6,938 bases of DNA from Flavobacteriales bacterium UBA2426 (GTDB lineage Bacteria; Bacteroidota; Bacteroidia; Flavobacteriales_F; PHOS-HE28): assembly GCA_002342985.1 (NCBI GenBank), contig DDRC01000060.1, positions 2,494 through 9,431 of the forward strand, in the 5' to 3' direction. The position numbers were made by a program, and so were the translations under genes. The notes beneath the pieces were generated by a model that had not been told where the DNA came from, did no database searches, and saw only the letters and a list, made by a program, of their open reading frames with translations. Every line of letters starts with the position of its first letter. Position 1 is the first letter of the stretch. This document shows positions 1-5,756 of the stretch, one piece after another.

Positions 1-999
1 GACATCGGCATGGTGGTGAACGACTTCCTCGTGGAGCACTTCCCCAGCATCGTGGACCTCAACTTCACGGCGAAGGTGGAGGAGGAGTTCGACGTGATCG
101 CCGAGGGCAAGGAGAACTGGCGCGAGATGATCGCCCGCTTCTACAAGCCCTTCCACGCCACGCTGGGCACTGTGAAGGACACGGCCGACCGCGCCACCGG
201 CGCTCGAGTGCTGGGCAAGGACCCCGTGAGCGGCAAGGACGTGGTGGCCCGCATCGGCCGCTTCGGTCCCATGATCCAGATCGGCAGCGCCGACGACGAG
301 GACAAGCCGCGCTTCGCCAGCCTGCGCAAGGACCAGAGCATCCAGACCATCACCTTCGAGGAGGCCATGAACCTCTTCAAGCTGCCGCGCACCCTGGGCG
401 AGCGCGACGGCGAGGTCTGCTCCGTGGGCATCGGCCGCTTCGGGCCCTACGTGCGCCTGGGCAGCACCTATGCCAGCCTTTCGCCCGACGATGACCCCTT
501 GGAGATCACGCTGCAGCGGGCCATCGAGCTCATCGACCTGAAGAAGGCCGCTAGCGCCACCCGTGACTTGGGCGAGTACAAGGGCGAGATGATCGTGCAG
601 GGCCGCGGCCGTTTCGGGCCCTTCGTGAAGTTCGGGAAGACCTACGCCAACATCCCGAAAGGGGAGGAGCCATCAACTGTGACGCTTGAGCGTGGCATTG
701 AGCTCATCGAGGCCAAGCTGGCCGGCGCGCGCCAGAACATCCTGAAGGAGTTCGAGGGCTCGGCCATCCAGGTGCTGGCCGGTCGTTACGGCCCGTACAT
801 CACCGATGGCGGCAAGAACGCCAACGTGCCCAAGGACAAGCAGCCCGAGGAGCTGACCCTGGAGGAGGCCACGGCCCTGCTAGCGGCGGCGCCGGAGAAG
901 AAGGGCGGCAAGAAGGGGGGGCGCGCCACGAAGGCCCCGGCGAAGAAGGCGGCCCCGAAGAAGGCGGCAGCGAAGAAGGCGGCGAAGCGGAAAGCCTGA
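1..999 (+). CDS. topA: DNA topoisomerase I, C-terminal part (5' end outside window)
   Basis: This is the 3' end of type IA topoisomerase I, which relaxes negatively supercoiled DNA behind RNA polymerase. The frame is open from base 1, so the gene starts upstream and the catalytic tyrosine domain is not visible. The first residues (DIGMVVNDFL, then NFTAKVEEEFD and a segment with W and FY) match the end of the catalytic core in Bacteroidota TopA. Counting from the Met at position 10, four C-terminal repeats follow, each marked by GRFGP or GRYGP at residues 83-87, 142-146, 200-204 and 258-262, about 58 residues apart. These are the Toprim C-terminal repeats that bind single-stranded DNA. No four-cysteine zinc fingers are seen. 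The protein ends in a Lys/Ala/Gly-rich tail (about residues 296-329) resembling histone H1 tails, probably for non-specific DNA contact. The identification is firm. Confidence 0.95.
   Translation, partial: DIGMVVNDFLVEHFPSIVDLNFTAKVEEEFDVIAEGKENWREMIARFYKPFHATLGTVKDTADRATGARVLGKDPVSGKDVVARIGRFGPMIQIGSADDEDKPRFASLRKDQSIQTITFEEAMNLFKLPRTLGERDGEVCSVGIGRFGPYVRLGSTYASLSPDDDPLEITLQRAIELIDLKKAASATRDLGEYKGEMIVQGRGRFGPFVKFGKTYANIPKGEEPSTVTLERGIELIEAKLAGARQNILKEFEGSAIQVLAGRYGPYITDGGKNANVPKDKQPEELTLEEATALLAAAPEKKGGKKGGRATKAPAKKAAPKKAAAKKAAKRKA
940..984 (+). repeat. Three tandem 15-bp units encoding the AKKAA tail of TopA
   Basis: Three in-frame 15-bp units (940-954, 955-969, 970-984) encode AKKAA, PKKAA and AKKAA. 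The copies are nearly identical at the base level, sharing the core GAAGAAGGCGGC. A run of seven G lies just upstream at 915-921. Near-identical units of this kind can gain or lose copies by slippage without leaving the frame, so tail length may vary between strains. That variability is inference; the repeat itself is read directly. Confidence 0.85.
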
Positions 1000-1112
1000 G
1001 CAGCACGCTGCCAACAGTGGCCTGTGGGCAGTTCGCCTGCAGGAGTCGGGCAGACCGGGCACGTGCCGCTGCACCTTCGTCGGCAGGCGCCTGGCCGTGC
1101 GGCGCGCTTCGC
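1000..1112 (+). other. Intergenic region topA to arginase-like gene, no promoter seen
   Basis: This is 113 bases of GC-rich sequence. I find no Bacteroidota promoter (TTTG plus TAnnTTTG) and no stem followed by a T-run. There are only short inverted repeats: GCAG/CTGC at 1000-1011, a second GCAG/CTGC pair at 1028-1040, and the palindrome CAGGCGCCTG at 1084-1093. The same frame as the downstream gene is open here and a GTG at 1017 could extend it by 32 residues. That extension is rich in Arg, Ala and Ser and does not resemble the family N-terminus. Read-through from topA is therefore the simplest way the next gene is transcribed. Confidence 0.5.
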
Positions 1113-2285
1113 ATGGATATCAGCATCTATTTCCAGCCTTCAGAGGCTTTCGGACGCCATCGGCCCGAGTGGAATGCCCACACGCTGGGGGATACGACCA
1201 CCTTTCACACGCAGGGCAGGGGCTTCCCCGCGCTGGAGGGCTTCCAGGTCGCGCTGTTCGGAGTGCTGGATGATCCCGGCCATGCCCGTCCGCGCGCCTG
1301 CGTTTCCGCACCCGACGCCATCCGGGCGGAGCTCTATGCGCTGCATCACACGGCCGCGCCCGTGCCCGTGGTCGACCTCGGCGATATCCGGCCCGGCGCC
1401 ACGTCGGCGGACACCCAGCATGCCGTGGCCGAGACCCTCGCCGAGCTCATGCGTATGAACATCGTGCCCATCCTGCTCGGCGGCGGGCAGGGACATACCT
1501 TTTCGCAGTACCTGGCCTACGAGAAGCTCGAGCGCACGGCGAACCTGGTGTGCGTGGATGCCCGGTTCGACCTTGGGGAGCCCGGCCAGGCCCTGGCCGA
1601 TACCAGCTACCTCAGCCACATCGTGCTCCGCCAGCCGAACTACCTGTTCAACTACAGCAACCTCGGCTACCAGACCTACCTCGTGGACCAGCCCGGCATC
1701 GAGCTCATGGAGCGCCTGCTCTTCGATGCGCACCGGCTGGGAGAGCTGCGCAGCAGCATCGCCGATGCGGAGCCCGTGCTCCGGAATGCCGACACCCTGA
1801 GCGTGGATATGTCCGCGATCCGACGTAGCGATGCACCCGGCACCACGCGCCCCGGCCCCAACGGGTTCCACGGCGAGGAGGTCTGCCAGCTCATGCGCTA
1901 TGCCGGCGTGAGCGAGAAGATCACGTCGCTGGGCATCTACGAGCTGGATCCGGAACGGGACGAGGAGCAGGTGACGGCGCAGCTCGCCGCGCAGATGGTC
2001 TGGTGCTTCCTCGATGGCTTCCGCAGCCGAACCAATGACCTGCCGTGGCTGGACCGCAAGCGCTTCACGCGGTTCCGCATCCCCATCCGCGGCCACGAGC
2101 AGGAACTGGTGTTCTACAAGAGTTCCGTGAGCGACCGCTGGTGGATGGATGTGCCCTACAAGGCCGAGCAGGAGGCCCGCTTCGAGCGCCACCACTTGGT
2201 GCCCTGCTCCTACAGCGACTACCAGGCCGCCTGCCGCGAGGAGGTGCCGGACCGCTGGTGGCGCACCTTCCAGAAACTGGCCTGA
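1113..2285 (+). CDS. Arginase/formimidoylglutamase-fold protein with degenerate metal site
   Basis: This 390-residue protein belongs to the ureohydrolase (arginase/agmatinase/formiminoglutamase) fold family and is usually annotated as formimidoylglutamase in Bacteroidota. I chose the ATG at 1113 because MDISIYFQPSEAFG resembles the start of related Flavobacterium proteins; no clear ribosome site precedes it. The family landmarks are altered. The GGxH ligand region reads GGGQ (residues 123-126), with Gln for His. DAHxD reads DARFD (149-153), with Arg for the middle His. SFDxD reads SVDMS (230-234), keeping Asp232 but losing the second Asp. About three of six manganese ligands remain, so hydrolase activity is doubtful. 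Residues 310-390 form a C-terminal extension absent from ordinary arginases, with two Trp pairs (DRWWMDVP at 341-348, DRWWRTFQ at 380-387). It lies 113 bases after topA and before the T9SS genes. The family match is strong, but the function is unknown and could be regulatory or structural. Confidence 0.85.
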   Translation: MDISIYFQPSEAFGRHRPEWNAHTLGDTTTFHTQGRGFPALEGFQVALFGVLDDPGHARPRACVSAPDAIRAELYALHHTAAPVPVVDLGDIRPGATSADTQHAVAETLAELMRMNIVPILLGGGQGHTFSQYLAYEKLERTANLVCVDARFDLGEPGQALADTSYLSHIVLRQPNYLFNYSNLGYQTYLVDQPGIELMERLLFDAHRLGELRSSIADAEPVLRNADTLSVDMSAIRRSDAPGTTRPGPNGFHGEEVCQLMRYAGVSEKITSLGIYELDPERDEEQVTAQLAAQMVWCFLDGFRSRTNDLPWLDRKRFTRFRIPIRGHEQELVFYKSSVSDRWWMDVPYKAEQEARFERHHLVPCSYSDYQAACREEVPDRWWRTFQKLA

Positions 2286-2315
2286 CCCCCAGGGGCCAAG
2301 CCGGATGCGGCCGGA

Positions 2316-2345
2316 TTTGGTGGGTAAGGGGATTTGCTATATTGG
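2316..2345 (+). promoter_or_regulatory. Bacteroidota-type promoter for the porP-gldKLM cluster
   Basis: TTTG at 2316-2319 fits the -33 element of the Bacteroidota primary sigma factor. After an 18-base spacer, TATATTGG at 2338-2345 fits the -7 consensus TAnnTTTG at all but one fixed position. Transcription should start near 2350, giving a leader of roughly 65-70 bases before the porP ATG at 2418. This is the only AT-rich patch in the surrounding GC-rich sequence. The match to consensus is read directly; its use in the cell is inferred. Confidence 0.7.
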
Positions 2346-2353
2346 CGCCGGTT

Positions 2354-2381
2354 CCGGGGGCAGGCCCTGCCTTGTTCCCGG
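2354..2381 (+). promoter_or_regulatory. Possible stem-loop in the porP 5' leader
   Basis: CCGGG (2354-2358) can pair with CCCGG (2377-2381), and GGCAG (2359-2363) with CTGCC (2367-2371), around a three-base loop. A five-base bulge (2372-2376) lies on the 3' side. The ten GC-rich pairs would sit almost at the predicted 5' end of the transcript and could protect the mRNA. No T-run follows, so it is not a classical terminator. Whether it is functional is unknown. Confidence 0.4.
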
Positions 2382-2417
2382 CTTTCGTCAGGCACCACCA
2401 CCGAACGGAACAACAGC

Positions 2418-3347
2418 ATGAGGGGGATAGTTACCGCAGCTTTTTGCGTGGCATTGGCGGGCGTGTCGTTCGCTCAGCAGGACCCGCAGTTCACGCAGTA
2501 CATGTTCGACCGGCTGTCCATCAACCCGGCCGTTGCCGGCACCACGGGCGAACTCTGCGGCACCCTGCTGCTTCGCCAGCAATGGACCGGTTTCGATGGC
2601 GCCCCGAAGACCGCCCTGCTCAACGTTCACGGCAACGTGAAGAAGATCAGCTCCGGCCTCGGCCTATCGGTGTTCCTCGATGAGCTCGGCCAGCAGAAGA
2701 GCACCTATGCCCGCTTCCACTATTCCTTCCATCGCAAGCTGGGTCCCGGGACTTTCGGCATCGGTCTCTCAGCCGGCATGATGAGCCATACCCTCGGCAA
2801 TAAATGGCAGGCCACCGACGGGGTGGCCAATGATGAGTTCATCCCCGCCAACGGGAACTCCGATATGGGCTGGGACCTCGCCGCAGGCCTGTATTACGTG
2901 AGCCCCACCCTGTGGGCCGGCATCTCCAGCACCCACCTCACCGAAGTGGAGCTCCGCAACGTGAGCATCCAGCAGCGCCGCCACTACTTCGTGCAGGCCG
3001 GCTACAACTGGAAGATCAAGGGCGACCAGAAGTACATCCTTCAGCCCAGCGTGCTCATGAAGAGCGACGGCACCTCCACGCAGTTCGACATCACGGGCAC
3101 CTTCCTCTATAATAACATGGTCTGGCTGGGCGTTTCGTACCGTACGGAGGACGCCATCGCCCCCCTGATCGGTTACCAGTTCAAGCCCACCGCGAAGTCC
3201 ATGCTCCGCATCGGGTACAGCTACGATGTGACGACCTCCCAGCTCAGGAACTACAGCAGCGGCAGCCACGAGATCATGGCGAACTTCTGTGTGCTCCTGG
3301 TGAAACCGCCTGATGTGCACAGGCATAGCAGCGTCCGCTTCCTCTGA
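2418..3347 (+). CDS. porP: PorP/SprF-family T9SS outer-membrane protein
   Basis: This 309-residue outer-membrane beta-barrel protein belongs to the PorP/SprF family. Members work with the type IX secretion machinery; PorP of Porphyromonas and SprF of Flavobacterium are the named examples, SprF being needed for SprB adhesin secretion. A signal peptide covers residues 1-19 with cleavage predicted after SFA, leaving QQDPQFTQYMF, the usual mature start. Other family signatures are NPAVAG (36-41), RQQWTGFDGAPKT (53-65), many alternating aromatic/glycine strands, and GSHEIM (282-287) near the end. A continuous upstream frame exists, but the ATG at 2418 is chosen because it starts the signal peptide. 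The tail after the SHEIM strand (about 295-309) is polar and His/Arg-containing and ends in VRFL. It leads the gldKLM genes, the Porphyromonas order. Paralogues are common in these genomes, so family assignment is safer than orthology to PorP itself. Confidence 0.9.
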   Translation: MRGIVTAAFCVALAGVSFAQQDPQFTQYMFDRLSINPAVAGTTGELCGTLLLRQQWTGFDGAPKTALLNVHGNVKKISSGLGLSVFLDELGQQKSTYARFHYSFHRKLGPGTFGIGLSAGMMSHTLGNKWQATDGVANDEFIPANGNSDMGWDLAAGLYYVSPTLWAGISSTHLTEVELRNVSIQQRRHYFVQAGYNWKIKGDQKYILQPSVLMKSDGTSTQFDITGTFLYNNMVWLGVSYRTEDAIAPLIGYQFKPTAKSMLRIGYSYDVTTSQLRNYSSGSHEIMANFCVLLVKPPDVHRHSSVRFL

Positions 3348-3420
3348 TACCCGTAACCTCAGAACCCCAACTGCCGTAAAGTGCCTCGTCCTAGGTGTTC
3401 GCTTACCCGTAGCACCTTAG
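3348..3420 (+). repeat. Imperfect direct repeat between porP and gldK
   Basis: TACCCGTA occurs at 3348-3355 and again at 3404-3411. The similarity continues: the first copy is followed by ACCTCAG, the second by GC and then ACCTTAG. A shorter CCGTA lies between them at 3374-3378. The first copy begins directly after the porP stop codon. It may be a regulator site or a remnant of a small duplication, or it may be chance. Confidence 0.4.
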
Positions 3421-3427
3421 GACAAGG
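3384..3427 (+). promoter_or_regulatory. Stem-loop in the gldK upstream region
   Basis: GTCCTAGGTG (3388-3397) is complementary to CACCTTAGGAC (3413-3423) with a single bulged T. Three more pairs (CCT 3384-3386 with AGG 3425-3427) continue past one mismatch. In total there are 13 pairs around a 15-base loop. No T-run follows, so a factor-independent terminator is unlikely. No promoter was found between it and gldK, so the stem would lie within a porP-gldK transcript, where it could mark an RNA-processing, stability or attenuation point. The structure is read from the sequence; its role is inferred. Confidence 0.5.
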
Positions 3428-3467
3428 GTCCCTGCAAGGAAGAACCGATCGGCAAAACAGGAAGAAC

Positions 3468-4829
3468 ATGCAACGTCCCATCATGTATCTCGGCGCCATC
3501 GGCTTGCTGGCGAGCTGTGGCGGTGGCGGGCAAGGGCAGCTCACCGGCGTTCTGGGAAGGCCGGAGTGGTACCAGGTAGACCCCTATGGGATGAACTACA
3601 TCCCCATGGGCAGCTATGTCATGGGCCCCAGCGACCAGGATGTCCCCTATGCCCTGGTCACCAAGAGCAAGACCGTTTCGGTGCAGGCATTCTACATCGA
3701 CCAGACGGAGATCACCAACAACGAGTACCGCCAGTTCGTGTATTATGTGCGCGACTCGATCGCCAAGCGCATCCTCGGCGATGAGGATATCGGCGACCAC
3801 GTGATCGCGGAAGACGAATACGGCGAGGAGCTGGATCCCCCGGTGCTGAACTGGCGGACCCGGATCGACTGGTACGGCGACGAGGAGCGGGAGGCCTTGG
3901 CGGACATGTTCCTCAGCGAGAGCGAGCGTTTCTACCGCCGGAAGGAGATCGATACGCGGAAGCTCATGTTCGAGTACTACTGGATCGACCTCAAGGAGGC
4001 GGCCCGGAAAGGCACCCCGAGCAACTGGGCCCGCGACCTCGACCTCAGTTACACCAACAGCAAGGGCCAGAACAACGCCATCCGCGGCCACAGCGACCGC
4101 AGCAAGTTCATCATCAAGGAGGTGATCAACGTCTACCCCGACACGCTCGTGTGGGTGCATGACTTCACCTACTCCTTCAATGAGCCGATGACGGAGAACT
4201 ACTTCTGGCACCCGGCCTACGATGATTATCCGGTGGTGGGTGTCACCTGGGTGCAGGCCACGGCGTTCAACGTCTGGCGCACGCAGCTCATGAACAGCTG
4301 GCTGGAGAGCAATGGCGAGGCATTCGTCAACCGCTTCCGGTTGCCCACCGAGGCCGAGTGGGAATACGCATCGCGCGGCGGCCTCGACCTGGCTCCGTTC
4401 CCTTGGGGCGGCCCCTACGTCCGTAACCGCCAAGGCTGTTTCCTGGGCAACTTCAAGCCCCTGCATGGCAACTATGTGGACGATGGCGGCTTCCACACCG
4501 TGCCCGTTGACAGCTACACCCCGAACGACTACGGCCTGTACCAGATGGCCGGCAACGTGAGCGAGTGGACGAGCACGGCCTTCGACGAGAGCGTGTACGA
4601 CTTCGACCACGACCTGAACCCGGAGTACAGCTACGATGCCCTGGCCACCGATGCCCCTTCGCTGAAGCGCAAGGTGATTCGCGGCGGCTCATGGAAGGAC
4701 ATCGGCTACTACATGCAGACCGGTACCCGCAGCTACGAGTACCAGGATACCACCAAGGCCTACATCGGGTTCCGCTCGGTGATGACCTTCCTGGGCCGCG
4801 GTAAAGCCGTGAACGCCGAGGACCTCTAG
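3468..4829 (+). CDS. gldK: Type IX secretion / gliding motility lipoprotein GldK
   Basis: This 453-residue outer-membrane lipoprotein is the GldK/PorK component that, with GldN/PorN, forms the periplasmic ring of the T9SS. The ATG at 3468 gives a short lipoprotein signal with lipobox LLASC (Cys17) and follows AGGAAG at 3459-3464. The open frame upstream adds a basic stretch that would spoil the signal. The body is a formylglycine-generating-enzyme-like (FGE-sulfatase) domain: IPMGSYVMG (45-53), YIDQTEITNNEYRQF (76-90), PVVGVTWVQA (255-264), RLPTEAEWEYASRGG (291-305), NDYGLYQMAGNVSEWT (353-368), RGGSWKD (405-411) and GFRSV (434-438). A charged insertion of about 150 residues (95-245) interrupts the fold, as in other GldK proteins. 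The paired catalytic cysteines expected after RGGS are absent, and only Cys17 and Cys324 exist, so the domain is structural rather than enzymatic. gldL follows after 93 bases. Confidence 0.95.
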   Translation: MQRPIMYLGAIGLLASCGGGGQGQLTGVLGRPEWYQVDPYGMNYIPMGSYVMGPSDQDVPYALVTKSKTVSVQAFYIDQTEITNNEYRQFVYYVRDSIAKRILGDEDIGDHVIAEDEYGEELDPPVLNWRTRIDWYGDEEREALADMFLSESERFYRRKEIDTRKLMFEYYWIDLKEAARKGTPSNWARDLDLSYTNSKGQNNAIRGHSDRSKFIIKEVINVYPDTLVWVHDFTYSFNEPMTENYFWHPAYDDYPVVGVTWVQATAFNVWRTQLMNSWLESNGEAFVNRFRLPTEAEWEYASRGGLDLAPFPWGGPYVRNRQGCFLGNFKPLHGNYVDDGGFHTVPVDSYTPNDYGLYQMAGNVSEWTSTAFDESVYDFDHDLNPEYSYDALATDAPSLKRKVIRGGSWKDIGYYMQTGTRSYEYQDTTKAYIGFRSVMTFLGRGKAVNAEDL

Positions 4830-4911
4830 ACCTGGAATCAGCGACCGTTACCGAACCAGCGCGGCCGCATTCATAGACCATTCCCCCAACCTTCAGACGA
4901 ACCCTAAACGC

Positions 4912-4916
4912 AAGGA
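4912..4916 (+). promoter_or_regulatory. Ribosome binding site of gldL
   Basis: AAGGA lies six bases before the gldL ATG at 4923. It is the best-spaced purine site in the window and supports that start. The 93-base gldK-gldL gap shows no recognisable promoter or terminator, consistent with one transcript. Confidence 0.55.
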
Positions 4917-4922
4917 CGAACG

Positions 4923-5711
4923 ATGAAACCCGGCAGCAAGAAGTGGAAGAACTTCATGGCCAAACTGTACGGTATCGGTGCAGCGGTCGTGATCGTGGGC
5001 GCGCTCTTCAAGATTCAGCACTGGCCGCTGGCCAGTCTATTCCTCATCCTCGGCCTCAGTACCGAGGCGATCATCTTCTTCTTCTCCGCGTTCGAGCCTC
5101 CCCATGAGGATCCGGACTGGAGCCTGGTCTACCCCGAGCTGGCGACGGGCGAGAAGGCCGAAGGCGATGAGTTCAGGAAAGAGGACCAGCGCTCGATCAC
5201 CGAGCAGCTGGACGACATGCTGGAGAGCGCCAAGATCGAGCCCGAGCTCATCGCCAGCCTGGGCGAGGGCATGCGTTCGCTGAGCGACCAGGCCCGGCAG
5301 ATGGGCCAGGTGACCGGTGCCGCCTCCGCCACCAACGAGTACGCAAACAGCCTGAAGGACGCGGCCACCAAGGTGAGCAGCCTGAGCGACACCTATGCCA
5401 AGGCCAGCGAGAGCTTGGTGGGGCTGACCACCAACGTGGACGCAGGCCGCACCGCCGGCGCCAGCCTGCAGAAGATGAGCGAGAACCTCTCCGCGCTCAA
5501 CGAGATGTACGAATTCCAGTTGCGCACCAGCCGGGAGAAGCTGGAGGCCGCCAACCAGATGTTCGAGGGTATGGGCGAGATGCTCACCAACCTCCGCAAC
5601 TCGGTTGACGATACCAAGCGCTACAAGGAGAACATCGCGGAGCTGAGCGACAACCTGCAGAAGCTCAACACCGTGTACGGCAACATGCTTGCCGCGATGA
5701 CCGTGCGCTGA
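4923..5711 (+). CDS. gldL: T9SS motor inner-membrane protein GldL
   Basis: GldL/PorL is the ion-conducting part of the T9SS motor, surrounding a GldM dimer in the inner membrane and using the proton-motive force. The 262-residue protein has two N-terminal membrane segments, about residues 13-29 and 35-55. Between them is the family motif FKIQHWP (29-35), and STEA in the second segment carries Glu48. This corresponds to the essential membrane glutamate of Flavobacterium GldL (Glu49 there). After SAFEPP (55-60) comes a long, mostly helical cytoplasmic tail, acidic near the membrane and then rich in Ser, Ala, Leu and Met. It contains three L-[SN]-x-x-Y endings at 154-158, 192-196 and 248-252; two of these follow another Tyr by exactly 18 residues (140, 234), suggesting repeated helical modules. 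It sits 45 bases before gldM. The identification is secure; the tail's role is unclear. Confidence 0.95.
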   Translation: MKPGSKKWKNFMAKLYGIGAAVVIVGALFKIQHWPLASLFLILGLSTEAIIFFFSAFEPPHEDPDWSLVYPELATGEKAEGDEFRKEDQRSITEQLDDMLESAKIEPELIASLGEGMRSLSDQARQMGQVTGAASATNEYANSLKDAATKVSSLSDTYAKASESLVGLTTNVDAGRTAGASLQKMSENLSALNEMYEFQLRTSREKLEAANQMFEGMGEMLTNLRNSVDDTKRYKENIAELSDNLQKLNTVYGNMLAAMTVR

Positions 5712-5756
5712 CCGTCCTTGACCCACCAGGAACCATAACCCAAACCCGGTCAAGAG

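Noticed and set aside
1017..1112. GTG at 1017 as start of the arginase-like gene
   Set aside because: The added 32 residues are an Arg/Ala/Ser-rich segment unlike the family N-terminus, while the ATG at 1113 gives the expected beginning.
1140..2195. 351-codon open frame on the minus strand opposite the arginase-like gene
   Set aside because: It has the same biased composition, and the sense-strand protein matches a known family over its full length.
2045..2683. 212-codon + frame bridging the arginase-like gene and porP
   Set aside because: It overlaps the end of one real gene and the start of the next in another frame and would run through the promoter region. The product is Pro/Arg/Gly-rich and resembles nothing.
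3384..3427. Stem-loop as a classical intrinsic terminator of porP
   Set aside because: The stem is followed by AAGGGTCC rather than a T-run on the + strand, so termination without a factor is not supported.
3381..3467. Upstream start for gldK at 3381
   Set aside because: It would put a basic 29-residue stretch before the lipoprotein signal and translate through the predicted stem-loop. The ATG at 3468 gives a normal lipobox with Cys17.
3417..4610. 397-codon open frame on the minus strand opposite gldK
   Set aside because: It lies almost wholly inside gldK, has a Val/Ala/His-biased composition without recognisable domains, and has no promoter or ribosome site. It is a compositional artefact.
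4861..4868. GCGGCCGC palindrome between gldK and gldL
   Set aside because: An 8-base GC palindrome is unremarkable in this base composition, and it has no flanking symmetry or promoter context.
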